From Leishmania martiniquensis (taxonomy: Eukaryota; Euglenozoa; Kinetoplastea; Trypanosomatida; Trypanosomatidae), in assembly GCF_017916325.1 (NCBI RefSeq), contig NC_090171.1:10001-60000 (forward strand): 50,000 nucleotides of DNA, in the 5' to 3' direction. A program made the translations under genes and the position numbers. Positions 31,501 to 40,658 of the stretch are shown here, piece by piece. The notes beneath the pieces were generated by a model. The model searched no databases. It worked only from the letters and a program-made list of their open reading frames with translations, and was not told the origin of the DNA. Numbering within the stretch: the stretch's first letter is position 1; every line of letters begins with the position of its first letter.

Positions 31501-31711
31501 AGCGCGTCAGCGCGTATACCACCACCTTAAGCGCAACAAAGAGAACATACACGTCATCACGCGAGCCACGCTTATCGGTGAGGCACTGCACCGCAGTTTG
31601 CAGCGTCTGCGCACCTTCGCCCACCTCAAGCTCCCGCAACGCCGCTGCCGCCCCGTTGTGGTTGCCACAACGCAAGCAGGCGGCGGCCTGCTCAATGTAG
31701 CTGTGCACCAT
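28553..31711 (-). CDS. Large alpha-helical protein, probable importin/exportin-type karyopherin
   Basis: About 1052 residues, built throughout from leucine-rich paired helices that look like HEAT repeats. The N-terminus, with IEQAAACLRCGNHNGAAAALRELE, resembles the first helices of importin-beta-type transport receptors (importin 13 / transportin 3 group), which wrap around cargo and Ran-GTP for nuclear transport. Stretches such as PLLQNPLAASPAVQAAFLDILSHYIKTY fit the same fold. The length fits karyopherins (900-1100). The long frame begins with GTG; the ATG at 31711 (MVHSYIEQ) is the likely start. I cannot assign a specific orthologue; another HEAT-repeat scaffold is possible. Confidence 0.7.
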   Translation of the reverse strand: MVHSYIEQAAACLRCGNHNGAAAALRELEVGEGAQTLQTAVQCLTDKRGSRDDVYVLFVALKVVVYALTRCRRSRRQQSGTAVAFLLGYAYEMTEQAEAHVWTPVVSELATAVAVALKLGCVGDNLDVCAAEVTAVCSGLVELTQNCTSSPRAYVHRITCQSVVEEFGLFTGASRYRGLPVRVHRRCRELFAAEGRLPTLIQALLRSLLESAGESSMSVDKALSALVSCFAWPSHQFFEEDAATEESCSVFHVAHSEWDRLLVGDMALQSGACVSLHGLLRDWYGSGTVNGVPIDRRKVIEVIQLLCAFKGIEWTAVQAQRFLVASLSLCVDVFEHLSQWATEGDLQLFPLLANAVVRLVSNYVEVFFDPQAHTLVSRLTTLTCFLIRRDTSSNTDTDVMSCVDEMLSVWFHLTSYMDRSSFSANGSETIKQRHLISEGCQCIFSTYLDVQVGTDAVELEEDCFVDTFTNSHLHLVAQIGRVCAVHTCELLIRSLQSLRDTLATILSAGGAVPSSLFEAIWTLLKIIGFFIADPVEGEQPYIPRCFLEMGLQGCPSLLHLMREVDALLPLLQNPLAASPAVQAAFLDILSHYIKTYVEAEESCALYAAAFNGGAEMVARSLLAVVGALSIVPFEEESTSAACRLLDCVADKSVRVRSFCLSQEPFQRLTQAAQEIVRFRFYGHTRGRLIAFVLACCPDVGSVQAQLRECRLSLSSEDDVNFVLELLSSLAGLFESLHCQHVIRCVFPALLTTGRQLIAVSVSKFYEREIAVESVQCVRSVFVTCSPLLEDSGIRALLDLVLAELRYVVRALETSSAWRSDDDESDKVEFILSVARFLCSLAQWKALDCFLSEEDTRDVSIAAVEAAGALLHHMDERSLSLPHLEDAIFSCIELCAESFTSDFVHARCSDAFLSAMLYALNSERIHIQRAGVAITSSVAAFLEGSARPATHASACSDLLKVLLRALMSGKVFFNNLRQISRVLLLLVRVMPQDSLVEALEVLARDAPGCNAFLTDIFPLLQSVACHTSACESGFEELLQDAVSSVHGTSIIGA

Positions 31712-32496
31712 CACTGGCGGCGGGCTAAAATGAAAAGCGCTCCAAAGCTGTTTGCACACGGCCCTCGGAACGCCTCCACCTCCAGCGCTTGTGCAAAGTC
31801 GATCGGCACGATGTACAAGCAGGTGCGCGTGGGCAGCGTCGCTTTTACCAAGCGGCCGTCTGTCCGTTTATGACTTCGGCGCTGAGGCAGCCGATTTTCT
31901 ACTCACCCCCTTTCATTGCGCGTCGTGATCGCCATGGTGCTCGCAGGTGTGTGTGAGGGGAGGGGAAGGGGAAGGGGGCGGAAGGGAGTTGGCCAGAACA
32001 GGTTCCAGAGCACATATCCGAAGTATGCGAGAGAAGATGCGTGCGAAAGGCAGCGAGAGAAGCGAAAGAAGAGCAGTGACATCAAAAAAGAGGCGCACTC
32101 CAAAAGGCAAGGCGAATAGGTACACGCCGGTCCCATCTGGTGTTCTTCTGCAGCAGGAGAAGGTACCTGTTTTTGGCCCCCCTCCAACAACCTCCTTTCC
32201 AGTCGACCTCAGCCCGCCACAGTCAAGATGCTACGGATAACAGCAGGGCTGTCGCAAACGTGCGCAGAGGCTGCAGAGAGACAGAATAACGCCCTTCGCG
32301 GCATCCTCTCCCCCCCTGTCGCCCCTCAGCGCTCGAGGATGCCTCCCTCTCAGTGAAAAGAGAGGGAGACGGAAAGCAAACGGGAGTCTCTCCCTTTAGG
32401 CGCGGGGCAAACGAGTCAGGGTGGACGCTGAGCGCTCGTATGAGGGCGTCTGTGATGTTGCTGGCAGCTGGGGCGTTCACACAGGGCGGAATCTCT
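31712..32496. other. Intergenic region between REV1 and the karyopherin-like gene
   Basis: No gene seen. Purine-rich plus-strand stretches at about 31950-32090 are pyrimidine-rich in mRNA sense and are probably the processing signal for the downstream gene. Confidence 0.5.
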
Positions 32497-34347
32497 TCAC
32501 ATAAAGTCGAGCGGCGCTGGAAGACGGGAGTTCGCGAAGAACACCAAGTGCTGGAAGTGCTCTGCAGCTTCCTTCGATTCAGGCCACTCGGATAGCTTCG
32601 CCATGGCACAGCGAAGATACGCTTTTACAACAGGGTAGTCAAGCTGTCGGCAGGCGCTTCCGCAGCCGTGGCGCCACTGTGCCACCATAGCCTCGTCACG
32701 AAGAGGCCACGGTGAATGGTATAACAGGTAGAGGGTCGTAGTGGCTAAACTCCAGTCAAGTGGTGGATCACGCCCTGTGTCAGACAATCGCTGCGCGGGC
32801 GTGGGTTCAATCACTGTTACCGCGTCCACCGTGCGCGGCCGCTTTGCGTTGAAGAAACTCGTTGCAAGGGTCATCTGCTGCCCACTGGTGCGCTGACGTG
32901 TGAGGGGTGCACACTGCTTCTCGCGAAGCCCTGTCGCCTGCACCGTCAGGCCACGTAAATCTTCGACGACTATATCGCGCAGAGATGCGAGGGTGACGGT
33001 CCAAATCACGAGACCCTTCTCGCTAGGCGACAGACCTAGCTGTGCCGCCCGCTCGTCGTCAGACATAGTCCGTGATGCAACCAGCAACGGGCCCACGACC
33101 TTCCTGAGTTCGCGCTCCATCGCCTCCACTTCGTCGGCCGCCATCACGTGCGGGAGTTTGACTGGCACATGCACCTCGAGGCACTTTCCCCGGCCCATGT
33201 ACTTCTGCGTCTCCTTGGGATGCAGCGGATGACGCTCCAGCAAGGTGACACGAAGGCCCTGGGCAATCGTGTGGGTGCGCCGCAGCTTGGCACACACATC
33301 ATCCAGGAGTTGCCGTAGAATCCTCCACACGTCATCGACCCCTTCGGGGCGCACGGCGTAGTTCATGGAGCACCCGACAGCGCTGGGGATGCGTCTACCT
33401 AGGTGCCGCTGGTCCTCTGGGTCGCCGGTGCGCGTGACGACCCGGTCGTCTTCGCCGCGGACGAGATGGTAGAACGTGATCCCCTGTTTTTTGCCAAGAA
33501 TCTGCTGCAGAACCTCACGCTTAAGCAGCTGCACAGATCCGCATGTGACGCTACGGGCTTGGGCATTCTGGTCAATGATGCCCTCCTCTCGCAGCGCGCG
33601 GCAGATCTTTTCCATTGTGCTCTCGCCCGCACCATGGATGTATTGCAGCGGAAGCGAGATCATGGTCTGCGGCACATCTTCGGCGTGGATGACGTGAATC
33701 CCATTCGGCTTGCCGCGCTCTGTAGCGATGCGCGCCAGCATAATGTTTGGGCCGATCCCGCAGGAAGCCGTGCACCCTGTCGCGCTGAACAGCTCCCTGC
33801 GAACGACCTCGCAGAAGGAGTACAGCTGAGCGCAATCAGTAGTATCAGCCGCCAGCATCACCTCATCGATACTGTACACCTCCAGCGACATTTTCAAACT
33901 CGCCGGAAAAGAGTCGAAAATGATGCGGTAGAGCGTTTTGGCGACCCGCTCGCATGACTCCAGGTCGTAGCCGAGCGTCACCAGCTCTGGGCACAGCTCC
34001 CTTGCGGAGTTCACATACATCCCGGCGTGAACGCCGTACGAGCGTGCCGCATAGTTGCAAGAGGCGATGTCGCTGTTGTACTTTCCCGCTGCGACTCCGA
34101 CTGGCTTTGCCTTCAGGTGAGCGTACTCGGGCTTTGCCAACTGCACAGAGCAGAAGAAGGCATCCATGTCGATATGGACAAACGTGCGCTGCTGTTCTAG
34201 TGTACCGTGATTCCACTCCGGGTGCGCGATGAACCACTCACGAAACTCATCCTCCATCTTTGTCTTCCACTGTCCAATGAAGTAAAGTCGCGAGTGCTGC
34301 TGAAAGTTTTGAAGGCTGTTCACCTGACTACGTATGCTTTGACTCAT
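32497..34347 (-). CDS. REV1: REV1-type Y-family translesion DNA polymerase
   Basis: A 616-residue Y-family polymerase, most like REV1, the deoxycytidyl transferase that inserts C opposite abasic sites and damaged bases. The REV1 signature precedes the catalytic core: SRLYFIGQWKTK (about 19-30) matches the SRLHHIS.WK block of REV1 proteins. The palm motif FVHIDMDAFF (D60, D62), the finger block SDIASCNYAARSYGVHAGM (93-110) and YSIDE (D161, E162) supply the metal-binding carboxylates. Thumb and little-finger regions follow, then a C-terminal tail. There is no BRCT domain at the N-terminus, unlike yeast and human REV1. The start is uncertain: the frame is open upstream without another ATG, and a small ORF on the same transcript overlaps the first 20 bases (see 34328-34531). 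Polymerase kappa or IV is less likely because of the REV1 blocks. Confidence 0.82.
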   Translation of the reverse strand: MSQSIRSQVNSLQNFQQHSRLYFIGQWKTKMEDEFREWFIAHPEWNHGTLEQQRTFVHIDMDAFFCSVQLAKPEYAHLKAKPVGVAAGKYNSDIASCNYAARSYGVHAGMYVNSARELCPELVTLGYDLESCERVAKTLYRIIFDSFPASLKMSLEVYSIDEVMLAADTTDCAQLYSFCEVVRRELFSATGCTASCGIGPNIMLARIATERGKPNGIHVIHAEDVPQTMISLPLQYIHGAGESTMEKICRALREEGIIDQNAQARSVTCGSVQLLKREVLQQILGKKQGITFYHLVRGEDDRVVTRTGDPEDQRHLGRRIPSAVGCSMNYAVRPEGVDDVWRILRQLLDDVCAKLRRTHTIAQGLRVTLLERHPLHPKETQKYMGRGKCLEVHVPVKLPHVMAADEVEAMERELRKVVGPLLVASRTMSDDERAAQLGLSPSEKGLVIWTVTLASLRDIVVEDLRGLTVQATGLREKQCAPLTRQRTSGQQMTLATSFFNAKRPRTVDAVTVIEPTPAQRLSDTGRDPPLDWSLATTTLYLLYHSPWPLRDEAMVAQWRHGCGSACRQLDYPVVKAYLRCAMAKLSEWPESKEAAEHFQHLVFFANSRLPAPLDFM

Positions 34348-34531
34348 CGCTGTCGTTCGTGGGCAGATCGCAAGAGTCTGGTATAGAGATCGATGCTTCC
34401 GCGATCAGATCCGTCAAGACTCGCTCTAACAGACGGCTTGCCGGCTCGTCGAGCACCAGCCGAGGGTCAAGGTCTGCGACGACGGCGCGCAGGAGAGACG
34501 GAGGCACGTGATTCGCGCCACTGTCTGTCAT
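34328..34531 (-). CDS. Small ORF overlapping the REV1 start (possible uORF or mini-protein)
   Basis: A 67-codon frame starts with ATG only 20 nt after a strong predicted splice acceptor (34552) and ends 20 bases inside REV1, in a different frame. It is therefore the first AUG on the likely REV1 mRNA. The middle, LDPRLVLDEPASRLLERVLT, reads as an amphipathic helix reminiscent of the start of a histone-fold (TAF12-like), but only half of such a fold is present, so I do not assign a family. It could be a translated small protein, a regulatory uORF, or the N-terminus of REV1 separated by a sequencing frameshift. Confidence 0.45.
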   Translation of the reverse strand: MTDSGANHVPPSLLRAVVADLDPRLVLDEPASRLLERVLTDLIAEASISIPDSCDLPTNDSDESKHT

Positions 34532-34551
34532 CTGCGTCGAGCGCGATCTCA

Positions 34552-34582
34552 CTAACGAGAAAAAAAAGAAGACAACAAAAGG
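34552..34582 (-). promoter_or_regulatory. Predicted spliced-leader acceptor for the REV1 transcript
   Basis: The minus strand reads GTTGTCTTCTTTTTTTCTCG followed by TTAG (AG at 34552-34553), a textbook pyrimidine tract and acceptor. No comparable tract occurs between here and the REV1 ATG at 34347, so this should be the acceptor that includes the small ORF. Confidence 0.6.
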
Positions 34583-35506
34583 CACACAACTCAATCCCGT
34601 CTCGCGGTCGGCTCTAACCCATTCCGACAGAAGAGAGGGCACTGTGTGGCGCTTCCAGATGGAGAAGAAACAGAGAAATGAGCGATGCTTATCCGGCACC
34701 CACGCGGACGTTAGTGTCTGGTGTAGGCACAGTACAGAGAATATGCGCTCTCGCCGGCGGCTTTGGACTGGCAACGCGGCCTGTGCTGCCGAGCACAGGA
34801 AATGGGAGCGCAGAGCTCGAACGCACCGCAGACGGAAAAATGTTGACATGAAAAGAGCTGGCAGGTAGTGCGCCATCCATATTACGCAGCATACATCGCG
34901 GTAGCTAGGCGCAATCGATTAGGAGTGCCAGTCGACTGCCAAGTCGCGTGGCTCTTCAAGGTCATGCATTCACGTTGCGATCAGTCTGCCCACTAGCACG
35001 CGTTCCAGAGCATCCCTTTTCATTGGCAAAGCTTTGTCCGCATCTCTTACCGCCATGTAAGGCAAAGGCGGTGGGGCTGTTTGTACAGACAGAGACATGG
35101 TCACGCGCTTTGACCGCTCCGCAGCGCGTGCCCTGCGGGCACTCCTTCTCTTTGGCCTTCTGGCACGGAGCTTCTTACGTGAACCTTCGGGAGTCAGGGG
35201 AGGAGGTGGGACATCCAAATTGATGGATACCTGAAAGACAACCAGTGTGTACCGAGAACCCCACAAATGAAGAAGGGGAGAGGAGGAGACCCCCGCGATG
35301 TAACGCGAAGAATGGCGGGGACAAAAAAAAGAGTACCGACCGGAAAAAAAACGTTTTGTACTTCACATCGACCCTCCACAGGCCATTCAAACGTTATCAA
35401 CAGGTCAGCAGACAGCAAGACAAAACATTACATGCGCGACTCGTTGTCGTTGCCATCCGCTAAGCGCAGCGCAGCCCTTTTTCCATGCACAAATATACAT
35501 GCGCCT
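34583..35506. other. Intergenic region between the coiled-coil and REV1 genes
   Basis: No gene seen. The stretch near 35325-35355 is purine-rich on plus (U-runs in mRNA sense), probably processing signals. Confidence 0.5.
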
Positions 35507-38086
35507 TCAAACAAGGCGAATAAATCCCCTACTATTGTCGAAGGGGATGCACAGGTGCGCAGAGCACGCAGATACCGTCTCAGCCACGATGGTGGCACTC
35601 GCCAGCACCATTTCCTCCTCGTCGAGAACTAGAAAGAAGACCATGCCAGTGCCGGCGTCACGTTCCATCAGCGTCGCCATCATTCTTGCATCTGGCTCGT
35701 AAAAAGATATTGTGCACTCGCCAACGATCGCTTCATCGGGTCGCTGTATGAGTGGAAAGCAGACGTCGAAGGAGTGGTTAGAGTGCCAAACGTTAATATA
35801 AGCAGCGCGCTGTTGCGGCACCAGCTGCATGGACAAGCTGTGCAGCCTCCAGCAAGGCGGACGGGCATCACTGCTGTCCGCCCCCTTGTCCGGCCTCGCT
35901 TCTTGGTGCAACAGGTGCAGCCACTCGCGCTGCTCCATGAAGTGGAGCAAATCGCGCTCCAGGTACGCCTCCACTAGCATGTCCTCGCAGCAGAGAGTCG
36001 AGGCGCACATGAGCGAGGGTTGGCTATACAGCGGCAACTCTGCGCTCCACCCATCTGCGTCGGACGTAGCATCGCCCCAGTCCGCTTCCATTTCTCCCCA
36101 TATGTCCATCACATCGGCTGAACGGCACAGCGACCGCCTCGCAGGGGGCGCTGTGGTGAGCAAAAGGCTTTCACGCACGAGCGCCTCGCATTTACGGAAG
36201 GTACCTCGTCTCTCCCGCTCCCAGCTCTCAAGTATGCATCGCATTACGAGAAACATCTCAGCCATGACGGAAATGCAAAGACGCCCACGCTCGTCTTCCT
36301 CCTCGGCCGACACCCGCGCAGCGATGATACGGCAGCGAAATCGGCGATCGAGATCAAAAAGCCGAGCGCGATCCGCCGCTTCCGAGAGAAGCACATTCTG
36401 TCGCAAAAGAGCAAACCTCTCGCGTGCCTCCTCGGTCGCCACACGTGCGCGGAACTCGTCCTCCACTCGCGACAGAGGGCGACACGCGTCTGAGACGAAA
36501 GAGTGTACGAGCACTTGCCGCAGCGGCAGATAGAAGTCTACAGCCGCAGCCGCCTCATCGCGCTCGATCAGCATGCGTCTGACTCGCTCATCGCCAATGA
36601 GCCTCTGCGCACGTTGAACATAAAAGACAAATACGTAATGCTGACGCAGCGCATCGAGGCAGCGCTCCTCCTCCTCGACGACGCACCGGCGTCCTTCGCT
36701 GAGCCGAAGCTCTAAGGTCTCAAGCAGGTACTGCAGCCGGAGCGCAAGTCGCGCCTGCGCCTCTGCGCCGCGAATGGCGCGGCGGCTGGCTACCTCTTCC
36801 ATTGACACCACGGTAGCGCGGTGCAGAGCCGCCTGCTCACGCCGCCATACATGGTGGGCACCGAAAAGCTCATTCACCTCCCTGTTCTCCTCACCGCTGA
36901 TGACGCGAGCCCCGTCGATGTAGCGCTGGCACAAGACCCGACGCTCGATCTGGTGGCGTTTCAGCACGGAGGCCTGCGTCTGGGATGCGAGTGCCAACGA
37001 CCTAAACTCCAGCCTCTGCTGGTCCATAAGGTCGCGCCGAACCAGCAGCTCAATCTTGGCGAAGACGCGTGTGACGTCTGCGTCTTTTGTGATCTGTTTG
37101 TACACTGACCGCCAGCCGAGAAGAAATCCCTGCATCACGGTCCTTCGGAGAGCGTGCTCCTCCTCTTCCACCATGAGCCTGAGCCGCTGCTCCTGCCCCA
37201 GGCAGGCTAGCATGCACCTGTCGCAGTCCGCAACCTGCACCTGCTGTCTTCTGACGCGGCTCGACTCCGATAGCAGGACGACATCTCTTTGGAGAGCCGC
37301 TGCGAAATCTGCTTTAGCGGTTAGCAGTAGCTGCACGACCTGTAGCGAATACAGTCGCTCAAGCGCATCCCGGTCCTTCTCCTCCTGCAACTCAACCTGC
37401 CGACGCGCTCGCACTACACTCTTCGAGTGGCCGACGTACTGTGAATGAGCAGCAGCACAACGCTGCAGAAGCATCGCGCGCTGCAGCTGGTCACCCAGCT
37501 CAATGAGGCGGCGGCTCTTGAGTTCATCACGGGAGCACTCCTCTAGAACTTCAAGTGCGGCACGGCCTTCGGCCCCTCGGAGGCCCAGGCGCGAACAGTA
37601 CGCAAGCCATCTCAGTGCGCGCCAGGCGGCACGCTCGTCATAGCGCAGAGACCGCCGTGCCAGCTCCTCCAACAAGCGCAGATGAATCACTTCGAACGGG
37701 CCCTGCACACTAGAGTAGAACGCCGCCACTAAATGGCAGCGTCCAGCAGCTTCCGCTTTCCGTAACTGCTCCTCTTCGCGCAAGGCGCACTCTTCTCTGT
37801 AAGCGCGGTTGACTAGCTTAGTGCGGCACCGTGTCTCCTGCGTGTCGACCAGCTCTCGAAGCTCAGTTTCATAGGATTCGAGAGCCTCGACGCATGACAG
37901 TGCCTTGAGCTCTTCGACGATGCGTCGGGTACGCCAGGCCATCTTACTTGCAGGCGGATGAGGCACCAGCGGCGGTGGCTGCAGCTTTGCCAGCATGGCC
38001 TGTAAAGCAGTACGCAGAGCGCCATCGCTTGGCCGCGTAAGCTGCGATAACGACATGAAAAAACTTCTTTCCTGTGGCTCTGCCAT
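35507..38086 (-). CDS. Large coiled-coil hypothetical protein
   Basis: About 859 residues. Most of the length is charged coiled coil with many Arg/Glu heptads (for example LRELVDTQETRCRTKL and RRQVELQEEKDRDALERLY), suggesting a rod-like cytoskeletal or flagellar component. The last 110 residues (from about QLVPQQRAAYINVWHSN to the end) switch to a beta-rich sequence that could be a C2-like or other globular domain; this is only a guess from the pattern of hydrophobic strands. The longest frame starts with GTG at 38119; the first ATG is at 38086 (MAEPQERSFF). I do not recognise the family. Trypanosomatids have many structural proteins of this kind in the flagellum and flagellum attachment zone. 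Confidence 0.75.
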   Translation of the reverse strand: MAEPQERSFFMSLSQLTRPSDGALRTALQAMLAKLQPPPLVPHPPASKMAWRTRRIVEELKALSCVEALESYETELRELVDTQETRCRTKLVNRAYREECALREEEQLRKAEAAGRCHLVAAFYSSVQGPFEVIHLRLLEELARRSLRYDERAAWRALRWLAYCSRLGLRGAEGRAALEVLEECSRDELKSRRLIELGDQLQRAMLLQRCAAAHSQYVGHSKSVVRARRQVELQEEKDRDALERLYSLQVVQLLLTAKADFAAALQRDVVLLSESSRVRRQQVQVADCDRCMLACLGQEQRLRLMVEEEEHALRRTVMQGFLLGWRSVYKQITKDADVTRVFAKIELLVRRDLMDQQRLEFRSLALASQTQASVLKRHQIERRVLCQRYIDGARVISGEENREVNELFGAHHVWRREQAALHRATVVSMEEVASRRAIRGAEAQARLALRLQYLLETLELRLSEGRRCVVEEEERCLDALRQHYVFVFYVQRAQRLIGDERVRRMLIERDEAAAAVDFYLPLRQVLVHSFVSDACRPLSRVEDEFRARVATEEARERFALLRQNVLLSEAADRARLFDLDRRFRCRIIAARVSAEEEDERGRLCISVMAEMFLVMRCILESWERERRGTFRKCEALVRESLLLTTAPPARRSLCRSADVMDIWGEMEADWGDATSDADGWSAELPLYSQPSLMCASTLCCEDMLVEAYLERDLLHFMEQREWLHLLHQEARPDKGADSSDARPPCWRLHSLSMQLVPQQRAAYINVWHSNHSFDVCFPLIQRPDEAIVGECTISFYEPDARMMATLMERDAGTGMVFFLVLDEEEMVLASATIVAETVSACSAHLCIPFDNSRGFIRLV

Positions 38087-38814
38087 GCGGGGAAAAAATG
38101 TGGGGCAGCAGCCGCGCACTGCGATAGGGGCAGAGAGGTGTGCAGTGGGGAGGGGCGGTTCGCGTACTTCCCCTGTGATCTACAAACACGCAACCTCACG
38201 CAAACAGTAAACACAAGCACACATGTCGTGCGCCAACGAGATGATATGAGGAAGAGGCAGGAGTGTAGCGGTTGAAGACGGCGACAAAGCAGCAAACGAG
38301 GCGTGCGAGCAAGAGGAGGGTAAATGAAAACAAGCGCAAAGTCACAGCGATCATCGAAAAAAATCTCGTGCAGTTGCAACAGGTGTACTCTCTTTCATTG
38401 TCCGCTAGGCTAAAGGAGGCATGAAACCGTCTCGTCACAGGGGCGAATGAGGGCAGCACTACCCCTGCGTGACGCCACCGTCAGTCTAACCCCCCCCGCC
38501 AGGATTTCCTGGGATCCTGAGCCTCTGCCTCATGACAGGTGCAGATGCACACGTAAGCGATCTACTGTTGTTGCTAGTCTGTGAGGAGAGAAGGGCAATG
38601 TACAACTATGGGAGCGGTCAGGCATGTAGAGACAGGGAGGCGAGATCAGCGCCGTACACACGCAGCCCATTCTACAACCCAATCACCTCTTCGCACAAGA
38701 CAAAACTGCGGCCGCACCAGGCCAACGTACAGGGGCCCGCACAAGAGGCAGCAGCATCCGCCCTCCGACGCAACAGCGACACCGAGCAGCCAGTGCAAGC
38801 ACAGCTCTCGATGG
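38087..38814. other. Intergenic region between the cap methyltransferase and coiled-coil genes
   Basis: No gene seen; only short frames on both strands. Confidence 0.5.
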
Positions 38815-39828
38815 CTACACCACCAGGCTTTGTTTCTGGAAGCAGAGTGTGCGGTACAATGTCACAAGCTCCAACTCCGCCTGACTCAGCTTGTTTCCTT
38901 TGTTCGCTTTCCAGTTAGCGGAGTAGTCCGGCACGAACTCAGAGAAAGGCTTTGACATGAGCTCACAGAGGCGCAGCTGAGACTCACTCGCGATTTGCAC
39001 CACCGCATCGTACGGCACCACGTACTCAAGGCAGTCTACAAAGCCCTCCAAGTGAAAGTGATATCCGGTGCCCGTGACGAGCACAGTGCTGCCGTCGGAG
39101 GCTACCGCGTACTCGGGTGGATCGGGAAAAGCAATTCGGTACAGTTCATTGCCCATCATACCTTCCGCCACCCGTTTCGACAGCATCGTTATGTCGACTG
39201 TCGTGATGAGCACAACACCACCTGGAGCGAGGGCACGGGAGACAGCGGAAAAGACTTCGCGCACGAGGTGAAGGCTCTTGCACGCGTAGTGGAACGCGAA
39301 CTGAATCGTCACAACGCTGTACCGGCCAAAGTGCGGAGAGGTGGGCAGGGTGTGCCTTAGAAAGGACTCCGTGAAGCAGTCGGCGACGGTGAACGAAGCA
39401 CAGCACCGCGGCGGTCTCTCCATGGCGGCAACCATCTCCTTCCATCGTCGCTCCGCCTCGTTGATGCACTCGACAGAGACATCGTAGCAGTCGTAGAAGG
39501 ATGTGTGCAACGTGTCTGACGGGGCACGGGGGTCGTTCTGCGCAGGGCTCTGCATGAAGAGCCACTTCCCCAGGTCTCCGCCTCGTCCGCTCGCGAGATC
39601 AAGCACCGCAGCGCCCTCTGCCGGCGAGGCAGCCGCGCTGGCCAGCGCACTGTCGAGAGAAAACTGTATCAGCCGCTTCTTCACAAAATTGTTGAAGTGT
39701 CGAAACGCCACTTGCTGGCTGCTCCGGTCGTCTTTCCGCTTTCGCGTCACGTCGTCGTACGCCACCGCCGCCGGATGTTTTGGCATTCTCCAGAGCTGCC
39801 GCGGATGCGGCTCGGTGGGGAAGGGCAT
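38815..39828 (-). CDS. CMT1: mRNA cap guanine-N7 methyltransferase
   Basis: A 337-residue monofunctional cap methyltransferase. It transfers a methyl group from SAM to N7 of the cap guanosine, a step required for the cap-4 of the spliced leader and so for all trypanosome mRNAs. The block HFNNFVKKRLIQ is typical of the family, followed by SAM-binding VLDLASGRGGDLGKW, IQFAFHYA, and the C-terminal SKPFSEFVPDY. T. brucei has a monofunctional CMT1 and a bifunctional CGM1; this protein lacks any guanylyltransferase domain, so it fits CMT1. The long frame starts with TTG at 40017; the first ATG is 39828, and a second at 39786 (MPKHPAAV) would give 323 residues, close to the T. brucei size. Start uncertain. 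Confidence 0.85.
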   Translation of the reverse strand: MPFPTEPHPRQLWRMPKHPAAVAYDDVTRKRKDDRSSQQVAFRHFNNFVKKRLIQFSLDSALASAAASPAEGAAVLDLASGRGGDLGKWLFMQSPAQNDPRAPSDTLHTSFYDCYDVSVECINEAERRWKEMVAAMERPPRCCASFTVADCFTESFLRHTLPTSPHFGRYSVVTIQFAFHYACKSLHLVREVFSAVSRALAPGGVVLITTVDITMLSKRVAEGMMGNELYRIAFPDPPEYAVASDGSTVLVTGTGYHFHLEGFVDCLEYVVPYDAVVQIASESQLRLCELMSKPFSEFVPDYSANWKANKGNKLSQAELELVTLYRTLCFQKQSLVV

Positions 39829-40658
39829 ATGAACGTAGGGTGTTGTTAGAGCCGCACGGATAGGCGTATGGAGGCCTACCTCTGCCCAGAAAACCACAGG
39901 TGCGGCTTCGGCAAGGTGAGTGTTGACAGGGACACGACGCTGTGCAGTGACGCGGTCCGCGCGCTGAGTCGGAGACGTGGAATGACTTTTCGCCCGCGTA
40001 CGCACACAACACAACAAGCGCCGAAACGCGGGGTCACGTGCGCATTTCAGAGCGCGCCAGTAAACCGAGACAGGGAGTGAAAGGAATCAGAGAGCAGGGT
40101 GCGGCAAGCTGCATCGTCACGCAGGAGGAAGGATCGCATCAGCATGGGCAAAGTATGCCTGGGTGTCGCGGCCGTCATCGACGCCGATGTACGTCAGTGG
40201 TACAAGCGAGTCAAGCCCCTAAGCTCCCATGCGCATGCTGGCAGGGGGATCCTGTGCTTCCCCCAGATGCAGAGCAGTCCGCGCATAGTGCCTTCACCCA
40301 AAAGCTGCGCATTAGACGCGCCCACACCCTCTGCACCCCCATTCCAAGAGCCTCTTCACATGTGTGACGGACGCTGCCGATCTGCCGTCGGTTTTTTTGT
40401 TTTTTCCCTTTCGTCGTCCCTTTGGCGAGTAAGGGAGATTCGCACAACGGAAGCAACAGCACAGGCCGTCCGCACACCCTTAAGTCACCGCACACAGACC
40501 CTACGCGCCGTATGCACTCGGCCTCGCTACTCTCCCCACCTCCTCCCTGCGCAGCGGAGAGGCACCGCTATCGTGCGGAGGCGGGGTGGCAACGAATCCT
40601 TCAAATATGCACATGTACACGCATGGGGACTTCCTCGACAAGCGCTCACACGCCACAC
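39829..40658. other. Intergenic region between the UBA-PUB and cap methyltransferase genes
   Basis: No gene seen. A pyrimidine-rich mRNA-sense stretch at about 40063-40095 may direct splicing of the cap methyltransferase mRNA. A run of Ts on plus lies at 40389-40409. Confidence 0.5.
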
